Position numbers and translations under genes: made by a program
Source of the DNA: Cystobasidiopsis lactophilus
Taxonomy: Eukaryota; Basidiomycota; Agaricostilbomycetes; Agaricostilbales; Chionosphaeraceae
Direction of reading: 5' to 3'
Assembly (NCBI GenBank): GCA_001599975.1
Contig: BCIO01000008.1
Span: 124,001-188,000, forward strand
DNA: 64,000 nucleotides
The notes under the pieces: generated by a model
What the model was told of the DNA's origin: nothing
Databases searched by the model: none
Seen by the model: the letters and a program-made list of their open reading frames with translations, nothing else
Part shown: one piece after another, positions 49,691 to 61,874 of the stretch
Layout: each line of letters opens with the position of its first letter
How positions within the stretch are numbered: position 1 is the first letter of the stretch

Positions 49691-50501
49691 CTTCGTGCAG
49701 CTGGTCTGACAAGGCGGCGGACAGAATTCGGAGACCGACTGAACGGTGGCGCTCGCCAAAGCCGACACCAACCAGCTATTCGAAACAGAAGGCAGCAATC
49801 TACGTAGGCCTTTGTACAGTCGCTAGACGAGGATAGGGTACTGAATACGACAGTGCCTCGCCTATAAGCCGAGCTCGTGGTGGCAGCCGGGAGAGGAGCT
49901 GCAGCAAGCCAGACAGACAGAGCACCGCCTTGCCCTATCACCGCCGCTGGCAAGGCCTTGGTGCCAAGCGAGTAGACCCGACATGGCATTTGAGCATCGA
50001 ATGGCCCATAATGATGGCGCCACAGAGAGCCAAGAAGACAGTTCGAAGTCGGCAAGGCGACAGGCAAATCGGCGTCTTGCATGGTCCTCGGCCCATATTC
50101 AGGTGCTGTCGATAGCTCATAGCATTTCTCAATCCAATATTAGCTTCATGAGTGGCCGTCTCGAGGAAAGAGGGAGTTTGGGGGGGAAGCGAGCGAGTTC
50201 CGAGAACCATCACTTGCTTCGGGCGGAAAAATGGAGGCCAAACTGGGCAGCGAAGGGAGCTCTAGGGAAGGTCGACCAACCCACTCAGTCCTGTTGATTC
50301 ATTGGAGCGGCTGTTTGTTGCTTGTAAGCTTCAAGCCAACCTCCAACAGCGACTAACAAAGCGCTAACATCGGACCTTGAATTCACAGCTCTGGACTTTG
50401 GCCCACTTCCCTCGACCTTCTAATAATCGTACTTTGGCTGCCTTCTGCCTTCAAGCTTGGTCCACTTGGCTTATCACAGCCTCACAGACACTTAACGAGC
50501 G
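49691..50501. other. Intergenic, divergent promoters
   Basis: About 800 nt between the kinase-like B and RPL16 start codons. Promoter space; nothing else seen. Confidence 0.55.
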
Positions 50502-51443
50502 ATGGCCACAATCTCGTCCGCCCCGATTGTCATTGACGGCAAGGGTTCGTCGCCTTCCCACCTTGAATTAGCTCTTTGATAGATATTGGGAGCTCATCAT
50601 CCTGGCGCGAACAGGCCACCTTCTCGGCCGGTTGGCGTCCATCATCGCCAAGCAGGCTTTGAACGGCCAAAAGATTGTCGTCGTCCGCTGCGAGGACATC
50701 AACGTCTCCGGCTCCTTTTTCCGCCTCAAGGTGCGTTCCATAGCCCCTTGACCCTTGCACTGTGTCTGACGCGGCCGTCGATTCGCACAGTTGAGGTACC
50801 AAGCGTTCATGCACAAGGTTGGTTTGGCAGGTCATCATGCTTGGATTAGGATGTTGACCACGTCTTCATTCAACAGAAACATTTGGTCAAGTGAGTTGGC
50901 CACACATTACCTCTAGCAAGCCTCTACTGTTGTGCTAAAGACTAGGATCACCTCGCAGCCCCAAGAAGAGCGGCCCGTTCCACTTCCGCGCCCCCTCGCG
51001 CATCCTCTACCGCACCATCCGCGGCATGATGCCCCACAAGACCTCGCGCGGCGCCGCCGCCCTCCAGCGCATCAAGCTCTTCGAGGGCGTCCCGCCCCCG
51101 TACGACCGCCAGAAGAAGCTCGTCGTCCCCCAGGCCCTCCGCGTCCTCCGCCTCAAGCCCGGCCGCAAGTACTCCACCATCAAGCGCCTCTCCCACGAGT
51201 TTGGCTGGCACGGCAAGGACGTCGTCGACCGCCTGGAGGAGAAGAGAAAAGTCAAGGCCCAGGCCTTCTTTGAGCGCAAGGTGCGTCCCTCATTGGCTTC
51301 CTGAGACTTTCTTGGAGGCTCACAGAACCTCTTGGGGGCGTGCACAGTCGGCAGCCCAAAAGGCCAAGACGTCGGCGCTCAAGGCAGAGTCGGGCGAGAT
51401 TGCGACCATCAACCAAAAGCTGGCCGCCCACGGCTACGCATAA
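50502..51443 (+). CDS. RPL16: 60S ribosomal protein uL13 (RPL16/L13a)
   Basis: Large-subunit ribosomal protein, 205 residues, near the usual length. Six exons (50502-50544, 50615-50730, 50791-50817, 50877-50890, 50959-51280, 51348-51443) sum exactly. Family motifs: [79 protein letters not shown]. The C-terminal helix is Lys/Ala-rich and ends AAHGYA. Exon 4 is a 14-nt microexon. Codon use in exon 5 is strongly C-ending, as expected of a highly expressed gene. Confidence 0.97.
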
Positions 51444-52170
51444 GGGGGGTGTTTGCTGGTTGGACGACTTTTTTCCCGCACATCTTTCTTTCCACCACTA
51501 CCCGCTGTATACCTCTTTTCGCCTTCTCTTTCTCGAGCTTTTCCACCTCTTCGTCGCCAAACCCTTGGCCGGGCTTCAAGCGTGGTTTTGAGGGGGCGGG
51601 ATCTAGAAACTTTGCAAATCTTGCCAGGCCAGAGGCGAGGATGAATAAGGAAAAGTCATTTGTTTGGGAAGGCAAAGCAAACGCTCGTTCTTTTGAGAGA
51701 GAATGCAAGTTTTTGAGACCGAGGCACTTTGGGGATCATTTCTACAGGAGGGTGGCGAAAGATGAATGGTATGAAAAGGACGAGAGCGAGACCCAGCCCA
51801 TTGGTCATCACTTGAAGAAAGGATATGGGAGTAAGACTGGGTATCGAAGTGCCCATGAAAAAGAGGCGAGAACGGAAGAAGGTCGACATGCAGCGACGCG
51901 GTCGGTGGCAAATCGAGACTGGCGAACAGAGAGAACCGGGCTAAAGACGAGCCAAACAGGAAGCGAGCGAGAGTTCATAGAGGTGACGCTAGGCGGAGTA
52001 GGGTGCCTGAGGCGGTCGGAGGAAACCTATAGACATGCGAGGGAGGAGTTAGACTTTTTCGGGTTTGGCGCACCAATTTCACTTACCCAATGATGGAAAA
52101 TTACTAGCATTGGGAGGAGCAGAAAAGAACCACTGCCCATCGAGAAAAGAGGCGGTCGAAGGACAGACGC
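51444..52170. other. Convergent 3' regions
   Basis: RPL16 3' untranslated region and the 3' flank of the NACHT-WD40 gene. Open frames here are charged and low complexity; nothing supported. Confidence 0.5.
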
Positions 52171-55100
52171 CTAAGAAGTTGGGGAGGCGACAGGGTGGCC
52201 GAGGTCAGCAAAGCGCTTGCGGCAGTCCAGGATGGCGACCTTCCCAATGTAACTGGCAACGAAGACTTTGCCCGTGTCCCCAATGATCCAGTGGCGGCTT
52301 CGGTAGTCGGGCGGGATCCAACATGCCTTCAAATCGCCAGCCTGAATCCAGTCACCTGCGCGCTCTTGAACGTTATCCGGTCGAGCAAGAATGGTTTCGG
52401 CAGTGGTAGAGTCATCTGGAATTTGGTTTTTAAGGGGATGACGACTAAAGCTCTATAACACGAGCTCACCTAGGCTTCGGCCGCTTCGGGTTTCCCAAAG
52501 TCGAACGGCTCTGTCTTTCGATTCCGAGGCGAAGGTGCTGCCGTCGGGCGAGAAGGCGATGTGGTGGACCGCGTCAGAGTGGCCAGCCAGAGGCGCTCCG
52601 ATGGGCTCGCCAGTGCGGGCGTCCCAAAGTCGCACCGTCCCGTCGTTTGACGCCGAGGCCAGGGTGCTGCCGTCTGGCGAGAAGGCGACGTGCTTCACCC
52701 AATCAGAGTGGCCAGCCAGAGGCGCTCCAATGGGCTCGCCAGTGCGGGCGTCCCAAAGTCGCACCGTTTCGTCGTGTGACGCCGAGGCCAGGGTGCTGCC
52801 GTCGGGCGAGAAGGCGACGTGGTTGACCGCGTCAGAGTGGCCAACCAGAGGCGCTCCGATGGGCTCGCCAGTGCGGGCGTCCCACAGTCGCACCGTCTTG
52901 TCCGACGATGCCGAGGTCAAGGTGCTGCCGTCTGGCGAGAAGGCGACGTGGTTGACCCTATCAGAGTGGCCAGCCAGAGGAGCTCCGATGGGCTGGCCAG
53001 TGTGAGCGTCCCAAAGTCGCACCGTGTTGTCCCACGATGCCGAGGCCAGGGTGCTGCCGTCTGGCGAGAAGGCGACGTGGCTGACCTCGCCGGTGTGGCC
53101 TTCTAGCGTTGCTAAACAAGCCGACCACCGGTCATTCACTCCACACAGCGCTTTGACCGAGTCATTCGACGAATAGATCTGCCTCGTCTTGGACGGTCGA
53201 GGCGCAAACACTACGGCTGAGATGTAAACCTGACTGGAAGATTGTCGCACACCTTCCATGGAGTGCTGCACAAAGCGGATCGCGTCGAGGAAGATGTCGG
53301 TCAAAGCCAGACTAGAGAGCTCGGTCGGAATGGACGAAGAAGAAGAGTCGGCCAGCGTGGGCGCAGGGGAAAGTTTCTGTGAAGCAATGAGGAGGACTCC
53401 CGAAGATAGCTTCAGGCAATACGCACGGAAAGGAAGCGGAGGACCAGATTCAAGTCGGACACCGTGGTAAAACTCTGACCCAGCAAGCTCTTGACCTCGA
53501 TCCAATGCAGCAGATGGGTCTTCGCCAAGATCCTCAGGGCAGGAATGGCAGCTTCGTTGGGCGAATTGCCGAGCTGCAGATGGGTAGCCCAGAACTTGCA
53601 TGCGTACTGAAGCGAGAGTGGGATGTTGTCCTCGATGAGCTTCGCCAAGTTTGGGACCTCAGAGTTGAGTTTGCCCGTCATTTGGATCTGGCAAGGATCT
53701 TGCTCGAGAAGTTGAAGTGTTTGAAGGGAGAACACCGCAAGTGAGCTGTGCGAGGAAGATTCGTCGATTTTGAGGCAGAAAGGCGGGGCACCGTCGTCCT
53801 TCTTGATATTGGCGGCTGAATCAGAGAGCAGAAAGTCGATGAAGGACTTGTGGGGCTGTAGAGTGGTCGTTTCGTCGATGAGAGTGGCGTGAGGGGCAAG
53901 GACAGGCCGAAGCTTGTTCACAAGTCTGACAACAGGATGGACGTCGAGCGGGGCGCTGGCTTTGCTGAACAAGGCAAGGCGCAAATTTGGCGCAGCGGCA
54001 GTGGTTCTTGGAGCATCAAGACAAGCTCAAGAAAGCTCCGAGGAGTAACCTCGGGCTCATCCCACATCGCGTCGTCCCATTCATCTTGCTCCTTGAAGGT
54101 GTGCGCGAGAACAAATGCATACAGCTGGTCCAAGCCCCCTTTCGCCTGAACACGGCTGGCGGGCAGTGACCCGGCGAGCTTCAGTGCTGATTTGGGGCCG
54201 GCATCGCTCAACTTGCTGGAGATGATGGTGGTCGCTGCGACTGCCCACTGGAAAAGGCCATCCGCCTGCCGACAAAGCTGGTCGATAAGTCGGTTTCCCG
54301 GCCATTGTGGCCCCAGCAGCACTTGATCCACGGGCTCCTGGTTATAAGCCTGCGCCATTGTGCCAAATTGGTGCTCGATGTAAAGCCGCACGTCGTTTTG
54401 ATTGACGGTGTCGTCCACTTTGACGGCTAGCTCTTCAAACTGTTCAAAGCAAGACACAACAGCGCTTTCGGGTCGACTGGTGATCACGATCTTGACGTTG
54501 CTGGGAAGTCGAGACGGGCCGACGAATGAGGCTTGAAGCACCTGAGCTAGAGCTGCGTAGCCTTGGCACTCGTCCAACGCGTCCACGATGAGGACCAACG
54601 GCGTATTGGAGCGCTTGGTTGCGAGACACATGAGAGGATTGATGAAGAGCGGTCCGATCTGAGTCGAAAGAGCGTTGATAAGAGTTGGCTTTTCATCGAG
54701 AGTTTCGAGGACGGCTTCGCTCAGCTCGGGATGCCTTTCGACCAGATGCCAGAAAATTGAAGGAAAGAAAGAGAGGTTGTCGGTGGTGGCAATTGTCTGG
54801 CGATTGAAGACATAGGAGGCTGCCAAGCGACGCTGGTCGTCAAAAGCGGCGACGAGAGAGGAAGCCAGCGCGCTCTTGCCGCTTCCCGGTTGGCCTTTGA
54901 TCCACATCACGTTAGGGCCTTTGTCGTCCTTGACCCACGATTGTACTGCTGCGAGCATCTCTACGCGGGTCCCTGAACGAATGTCTTGAGGGCTGAGTCC
55001 GATGCATGAACTTTGGGGAAAGCTACCTTCAAGGCACGGCTCCTTTGTCTTGCGCTCGACCACTTTGCTGCCCAGGAGGTTCTTGAGCTTCGCCATGTTC

Positions 55101-55978
55101 TGTATCTCGAAGCTTGAGACCAATCACGCGGAAGACACGAGGTTAGCACACCTTGGACAAGACATTGTCAGCCTTCAGATCGTCGACTCCGCCAGCCAGC
55201 GAAATTTGGTTCATCAGCTTGAGAAACGTGAACATAAGACATGGTCAAAGGAAAATTTCACGCCAGCGGACATACAGTCAAAAGCTTCATCGCCTGGTCC
55301 ACCTTGCTCTTGAACTGGCTCATGTCATCCTCTGCTCGAGAAGCTGCATTGATCTTCTTGCCGAGAACTTTGAATTTGCCTTTGATGAGATCAAGCTTGC
55401 GTGGTGCTGCTGCCGCCGGACTAGATGGGTGCAAAGTCTGCTCGTTTGGGGTATGAGACGAGATCGCTATCACTTGAGGGGATGGAACGCACCTCTCTCT
55501 CCTCCGCCCATTCTTTGAGCTCTTGCATGACTTTTCTAAAAAGGTCTTGTATTAGAGAAACTTTTCACTCAAAAGAGGAACCCCACCCCAGCTCGCCAAG
55601 GTTGGCCTGCACTTGCTGAAGCACTGGCCCAGGCTTTCCAGCTCGTCGAATAGCGTCGACCAGTGACTCCGAGTAGCTCTTGAACTCGAGAACGAACTTG
55701 CGGGTGTCTTCCTTGACGCTCTTGACCTTCAAACCGAAAGCCGCAATCTGACAGACGGTGCCGACGACGAGCTTCACGGGGAGGCCTCCGACATCTGGGA
55801 TGAGGTCCAAGTAGTCGCCCATGCTCTCCATGCCCTCCAAGCAGAAGTCGATGGTCTTGGTGAGCCATCCCGGCTCCTTCGCTTCCAATTGGGCGAGCCG
55901 CTCGAAATACTGAACGCACAGCGCCTCATCGATCGTCTGGGCAGGGGCGGGCGTCGATGCAGAAGTTTGAGTCGGCAT
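52171..55978 (-). CDS. NACHT-WD40 NLR-like protein
   Basis: Fungal STAND/NLR-architecture protein of about 1000 residues, expected in the cytosol as a signal-sensing switch; fungal relatives act in nonself recognition and cell death. Order: an N-terminal helical domain from MPTQTSAST (ATG at 55978) through exons with LKEWAEERG and a coiled region; then the NACHT NTPase with [10 protein letters not shown] as Walker [12 protein letters not shown] as Walker B and [11 protein letters not shown] as sensor motif; a helical middle region ending [14 protein letters not shown]; then five WD40 units; then a short last exon with [14 protein letters not shown], a usual closing motif of such proteins. An intron (GTGAGC...CCAG) after RSGRSL leads to that exon, so the stop is at 52171 rather than just after the WD units. 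I did not fix all the N-terminal exon boundaries. Confidence 0.88.
52532..53110 (-). repeat. Homogenised 129-nt WD40 repeat units
   Basis: Five WD units; the segment encoding VAFSPDGST recurs at exactly 129-nt spacing (52532, 52661, 52790, 52919 and 53048 on the plus strand), 43 residues per unit. Units differ mainly at the few codons after GHS and at SxD, positions expected on the propeller surface. The DNA, not only the protein, is nearly identical between units. Confidence 0.93.
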
Positions 55979-56524
55979 GGTCGTTGAAGAGGAAGCCGGG
56001 AGGCAGCAAGAAGCAAGGGTTGAGCATCGACAGCTTTCGCCGAGGTCGTGGACGCGGCGAAAGTTGAAGAGGAACTTTCTCAGCGTTGTCGAACCGGTTT
56101 CATTACCTTTCCTACGGTCGACCTCTCGCTCGGCCTCGCTTTTTTCTTCTTCTCCACCTGCTTGTATAAAGACATGACTTCTGCTCTACCAAACTCACTC
56201 TTGTTTTTGCCACAAAATCAGCTCAGCTGAGGGTAACAGCTTTTCGGATCCGCGCTTCTTGAGTTGAGCTTAGTTGAAAGACTCCACAAAGCCTGCTGCT
56301 TGCATGTAAAGAACGAAAAGAGAACGACGTGCTACTGAAAATGTCCGGGTTTGGCGTGAGAAATGAATTACGAGCCTTTCGCCACTTGAAGCCCGCTCGA
56401 GTGTATCCTCCTCTTGTGCTCTTCTATTGATGGTCCAAGACGTGGCCCAAGGCAAGGAGCTGGCGAGGCGCCAAGGTGGACGGTGGCCAAAAAGGCAAAT
56501 GGCGATGAAAGGAATGGTCAAGGA
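55979..56524. other. Intergenic
   Basis: Promoter of the NACHT-WD40 gene (T-rich near 56080-56220) and 3' flank of the GPI-type gene. No gene seen. Confidence 0.55.
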
Positions 56525-57766
56525 TCAGGCATAGACGGCCAGCGCGACGAGAGCAAGCGCCAGGGAGATAGATGAAGCCGTCAGAAAAGCTGGGGCGGAA
56601 GAGGAAGAGTGGTCCGCAAAGGCCGAATCGGCGGTGGAGGACGAGCTGGCCTGGTAGTTGCCGGACGCGACGGTGTTTTGGACGAGCTGGGCCATCGAGG
56701 TGGTGGAGTCGATAGTGTTAACGACCACGTCGTCCGAGGGCGAGGAGGCCGAGGTGGTGGTGGTTATCTCGTCGGTGGAGGTGGTCGACCTGTTTCGAAC
56801 CTTCAGCCACAGAAGTATGCAAAGAAGCAAAGGAGGAAGAGAGCTCACGTAGAAGAAGAGGTGGTCGAAGTGGCAGCAACAGTGACCACTTGGGTCGTAG
56901 ACGATGAGGAGGTCGTCGTGCCACCGGCAGCGGGCGGCGCGGCGTCAGTGTCCGGTTGGCAAGCGGGAATGGGGCTCTTGGGCGTGCTGACAATGGTAGC
57001 CAGGCTGCCAAATTTGGCGGCTACTTGAGGGGTGAAGTCGCCTATAAACAAAGTCAAATCAGGAAGCAAGTATGGAAAAGGAGGCGGAATTGCGCACAGG
57101 CTGGGCCGTGGCCAAAATCGCCCTGCACGTTGAATGCGGAGATGAGTTTGAGATTGACAGAGAGGCAAGCACGACTTGACTGACATTGGCTCTGTTTGGT
57201 GAAACGCCATCCGAAAGTTAGGGGGGCATGCTAGCGTGCGAGAGTTAGCAACCACGTACTCCTTCTTGACAGCATTGCAGGCGTCGAAGATGATGGCTGT
57301 CGTCCGCGATTGTTAGAGAATGGTTGAAATAAGAGAGGAGTGGGAAGCAACACACGACCGGCTTCGCTCACTCCGCACGCCACTTCATGGTGATAGTTCA
57401 GCGGGCCGACGCTGTTCCTCCCATCGCTCAGCTTCTGCGAAAGTCGCCGAGCAGAATCATCGAGTGCATACTAGTCAATGCACCTGATGAGGCCACACCA
57501 AGTCAACAGAGCGCGCAAGACGGGAATGGCCATGAAACACCCACTTTGTCCTCCAAGCACTGCAAAAGGCCGCCGAGCCCGCTGGGCCGCTGCCGTACGT
57601 GGCGACGTCGTACTTGATTTGGTAGGAGCTGCCCTGTTCCTCGCCCTGTAATCTGGATTTCAGAGAACAAGCTCGGGATGGAGAAGAAGGTGAAAGCACG
57701 GACCCAATCCGTTCCAGCGAGCACTCCGGGCAAAGCGAGCAAAGCGGGTATAACAATGGCCAGCAT
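56525..57766 (-). CDS. Secreted GPI-anchored-type surface protein
   Basis: Multi-exon gene beginning at 57766 with a clear signal peptide (MLAIVIPALLALPGVLAG). The mature N-terminal domain, built from exons joined in phase, contains EEQGSSYQIKYDVATYG, AAFCSAWRTKWYALDD, HHEVACGVSEA, IIFDACNAVKK and NVQGDFGHGPACDF, with about six Cys that could form disulfides. Then follows a Thr/Ser-rich stalk (GGTTTSSSSTTQ and more) and a C-terminal hydrophobic tail (ISLALALVALAVYA) after Ser-rich sequence, the pattern of a GPI-attachment signal. Likely a cell-wall or plasma-membrane surface protein; the folded domain is not recognised. Confidence 0.7.
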
Positions 57767-58289
57767 ATCGGGGTTTGTTTAAAGGAATGTGTGTGTTGGA
57801 GCGCAAAGGGAAACAGAAGACACGGACGATGGAAAACAACCCAAACAGGCTGCGTCGCATGGAAACTTGTGAAATGTGCCGGCCTGACGCATGAGTGTGA
57901 CAGTTTGCCACCAAAAATAGCTGGCGGGCAGCTTGCTCTGCGAACGCGAGCGATGATTCGCGCTGGGCCGTCAAAAAACTGCAAGTGGTCATTTGCAAGA
58001 GACAGTCCAGCTTCGCATTCCTATTTCACGCTCTCGGTCGCATTGCTCGTGATTTTGGACGGGCTTCGGCTCTGGCGTCTCTCCACTGCTTGGCCTGTGT
58101 GGGGGACGCGTGCCCAGTTCTCCTCAAATAGGTCCACACCCAATCTGCAGGCGCTCTATTCTTGCCAGGCCAGATCTGCGGGGCGCCAGCGTTCGGCAAC
58201 GTCGGCAGATGAAGGTTGGGCAGACGACACCTCCTCCGTTGCCCCCACGCTCGCCAGCCTTGCCCCTTCTTCTGCATCAATAGGCAAAA
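57767..58289. other. Intergenic, divergent promoters
   Basis: About 520 nt between the divergent GPI-type and dikinase genes. Nothing else seen. Confidence 0.55.
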
Positions 58290-61270
58290 ATGGCGCATAC
58301 CATTTCGTTCAAGGACAAGAACGCGACCGAAAAGGCGCTGGTTGGCGGCAAGGCGATCAACCTGGGAGCTCTCAGCCAGGCCGGCTTTCCTGTCCCTGAA
58401 GGCTTCACCATTTCAACCACGGCTTTCGCCGACTTTGTTCAAGCCAATAACTTGCATGATACCGTTAATGAGGCTTTGAAAGATGGTGAGTGCCCTCCCT
58501 TTCTCCCTACGTTCTGCCAAGCCTCACCTACCGGAGGCAGTCTCTTATCAAGACGCGGACCAACTCGAATCCGCCACCGCTCTCGTTCGCAAAGAGTTCC
58601 TATCTGCCAAGATGCCCGCAGCCATTGCCGACGCCATCCGAAAAGACTATGAAGCGCTCGGGAAAGATGTCTACGTTGCCGTTCGCTCCTCGGGCACCGC
58701 AGAGGACCTAGCAGAGGCTTCCTTCGCCGGCTTGCACGACACCATTTTGGACGTCAGGGGGGTGGATGCTCTGTTTGAAGCGGTGCAAGAATGCTGGGCT
58801 TCCCTCTTCAGCTCCCGGGCAACTTCTTACCGGCAGCGCAACGGCTTTGCGCACTTCGAAGCCCAGCTGGCGGTCGTCATTCAGCGCATGATCTCAGCTG
58901 AAGCCGCTGGCGTTATTTTCACTGGCAATCCGATGACTACCGCTACGGACGAGTGCGTCATCAACACGTCGTGGGGTCTGGGCGAAGCAGTCGTCTCTGG
59001 CTTGGTGACGCCGGACACGTTCATCGTCAAGTCCAAGTCGCTGCGAGTGCGCCACCGCGACCTTGGGTCAAAGGAGTTTCGGATCCGCCGAGACCCAACC
59101 AAGGCGTCTGGCACTCTGCAAGAGGAGGTCACGGAGACGGACCGCAAGCGCTTCTCTTTGACCGACCAGCAGGCTGTAGACCTGGCGAAGCTTGCTTTAA
59201 GGGTCGAAAGGCACTACTCGGGCTTCCCGCAAGACATCGAGTGGGCCTTCGAGCAAGGCCGATTCTACGTCCTTCAGTCCCGGCCCATCACTGGCGTCGA
59301 GTTCTCTTGGGATGCGGATGTTTTGGGTCTGGATACGCTGGCCGAACCGGCGGACGACCTGGTGTGGACGCGAGCCTTGGCCGACGAGATCTGGACCGGC
59401 GCGGTGTCCCCGCTCTTCTTCAGCTGTCGAGCCCTGTCCATCGACGCTGGTCAGCAATGGCAAAATCAGTTTTGGCGGCTCAAGGACTTGGCCGGTCAGC
59501 CCTGCCTCAAGTTCCACAAGGCCACCCCTTACTTCAACTCGCACGTCGAGCGCGGCATGATTGAGAACACGGTACCCCCAGCCTTTCGCCCACCCACTTT
59601 GACGGCCAAGGTTCCACCCATCTGGCAAGAGGAGATCTTCAAGAAGCCGTTCAGCTGGCTCAACTACCTCACCATCATGGCCCGCATCGAGTTTGTCCAG
59701 CCGCAGCTCTACAAGGCGTTCGAGATTGTCAATGTCAAGTGGATGAACAAGCTTTTGACTGAGGGCAAGGGCGTGTCGAGGTTGGAACTGCAAGAGATGT
59801 CCGACCAAGGCCTGCATGCTTACATCGAGAAGCTTTTGTGGCTGGAGTGCGAGTGGGTACGTGTTTCTCAATTCACCCTCTATCAGTCCCTCGATGACCC
59901 ATGCGAACTTAGAACAATGACTCCTACTCGTGAGCGCTAATTGAGCGGGATGGTGAACATACTGACAGCGATTGGGCAGGTTTTGGTTTGTCTACTGCCC
60001 ATCTGTGATCTCCCTGCTGTCCTGGATCATCACCAACTGGTACGACGCCAACGACTCGTCCATCTTTCAAGCGCTTTTGACCGGCAGCCGGCGCCGCACG
60101 GAAACCATCAAGGCTAACTCGATGCTCTACGAGTTTGCTGTTCAGATCCGGGCATCGCCTGCTCTTTCGAAAGCGTTCCAAGAGAACGAGGATGGCGCTT
60201 TTTTCGAAGCCTGCAAGGACTTTGAGGAGGGCCGGCAATTCCTCAAGGCCTATGCTGATTACCTCGACTATTGCGGCCAAAGAGGCATGCCAGATCGCGA
60301 TGTGCGTGTTTGTCAGGTTTTTTGAGGGTGGAGCATTCTTACATTGGAGCAATGCATTACAGATCTACTTCCCTCGACGCATCGACGACCCGAGCATCGA
60401 CTACCGCGCGCTGACCCTCATGCTCGCTTCCAAAGAGCTGATCGACCCAGATGCGAAGGAAGAAGAGGTTAACAAGACCCGAGAGGATGCCTACGCCAGA
60501 GTCGTTGCCAAGCTTCAATCCGGCCTGTTGGGCACTTTCAAGGCCGAGATCTTCAAGCTTGCTTTTGACTGGTGCTGCGAGTTTATTATCACCCGAGACG
60601 ACGAGCGACACTACCTGGACTGGTTGACCTTGTCCTGGCGCTGGGCTTTCTTGGAAATTGGTCGCCGACTTCACGTCCGAGGTGTCTTCCAGTCAGAAGA
60701 GGACGTTTGGTGGCTGACCAAACAAGAACTCTACCCTCTTCTTTTTGGAGCCTCTCTGTCACCGCTTCACAAAGCCAAGATGACAGCTAGGAAGCGCGAC
60801 TTTGATCGAGTACAAGAGCGGTCTGTCGACCTGCCACTGTACATTGTCAATGGGGCTGCAGCAGACTTGGAGGTGCGCGGGGAAGATGAGGCAGGTGTAC
60901 TTCGAGGGGCAGGAACGGCTAGAGGCAAGGTCACCGGTCGCGCTTGTGTCGTTCGCCAACTCAAGGACATTGGCCGCATCCCAGAAGGTTTGTCTTCCTC
61001 CTTCTTTTATGGCTGCGCTTCTCTGTGCTTACGATGTAACCAGGAGCCATTCTGGTATGCAACTCGACGGACCCTGGATGGACGCCTGTCTTTGCCATTT
61101 TGTCCGGCATCGTGCTCGAGACTGGTGGCGTGCTCGCGCATGGTTCCTGTCTGGCTCGCGAATACGGCCTCCCAGCTTGTCAAATCAACTCGGCCATGTC
61201 AAAGATCCCGGATGGTGCCTTGATCAGCGTAGACGGGGAGCGCGGGGTGGTCACTTTGCTGGAGGGGTGA
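58290..61270 (+). CDS. PEP-synthase/rifampicin-phosphotransferase-like dikinase
   Basis: Six exons (58290-58485, 58541-59856, 59913-59929, 59980-60301, 60363-60987, 61044-61270) sum to 900 residues. The N-terminal ATP-binding domain has VGGKAINLGALSQAGFPVP, VRSSGTAEDLAEASFAG, VIFTGNPMTT, SWGLGEAVVSG and QDIEWAFEQGRFYVLQSRP, all typical of pyruvate-phosphate-dikinase-type domains. A long middle region follows, and the C-terminal swivelling phosphohistidine domain has GVLAHGSCLAREYGLPA with the His. There is no C-terminal PEP-binding barrel, so the order matches bacterial rifampicin phosphotransferases rather than PEP synthase or PPDK. The acceptor is unknown. Exon 3 is 17 nt. Bacterial-type origin followed by intron gain is inferred. 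Confidence 0.9.
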
Positions 61271-61874
61271 TTTTCAATGGCTTGGGCCTCTTTCGGCCAT
61301 CGTGATGCAATCTGAGAAGGTCTTGTGTTTCATTTACTCGAAAGAGTGTACTGGGAGCTAGTTGGTAGAGCGTTCGAGCTTTTGAGGCCAAAGCAATCAT
61401 TTGGGAGCACCATTTTCTCTGAGCTCATGCACGGTCGCCAAAGCACTTAATTTCTTCGTGGCTTGCTTCATTACACGTTGTATTATGATAAAAGTAGACA
61501 TCGAGCCAAAGACCGCTCCCGAAAGCGCTCAGGATCTGGCGAGATCGGATAAAGATCAAGCATGCAGATCAACTGATCAAATCGACGCCGCTCCGTCATT
61601 TCTTGCTCGATAACGTTCCAAATTTGCCTACACGCTTGTCATGTTGTTTTCAACCAGATAAAGAGAAAACGACTGAATTTTATGCAGCCCTTTTGGAGAA
61701 AACCGCGAAATGCGCGTTTTTCCATGTTTTAACCGGAGCCTGGTTATTGTAATTGCCGCGGTGGCGTCCTTTCATGGCCCTTTAGTGGTGTGTTAACATC
61801 CTTTGACTTTTTTTGCTTCGTCTGGCTTACACCCTCTGCAGTAGTCGTTAGCATGTGAGAGTCCGGTTCACCTA

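Noticed and set aside
49691-49798. Longer N-terminus for kinase-like protein B
   Set aside because: The upstream frame opens on CTG rather than ATG, and the ATG at 49690 aligns with the start of the tandem paralogue.
52453-52485. Stop codon directly after the fifth WD unit as the end of the NACHT-WD40 gene
   Set aside because: A GTGAGC donor precedes it and joins in phase to an exon with the IPPDY-type closing motif, so the stop lies within the intron.
52535-53106. Long plus-strand open frames and regular spaced repeats that could suggest a repeat-protein gene or a CRISPR-like array
   Set aside because: They are the antisense of the WD40 units of the NACHT-WD40 gene; period 129 nt equals one 43-residue WD unit and the spacing is coding.
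61353-61400. A-box-like stretch resembling a tRNA 5' half
   Set aside because: No paired acceptor strand, anticodon stem or nearby T arm could be found; the T-arm repeat is over 500 nt away.
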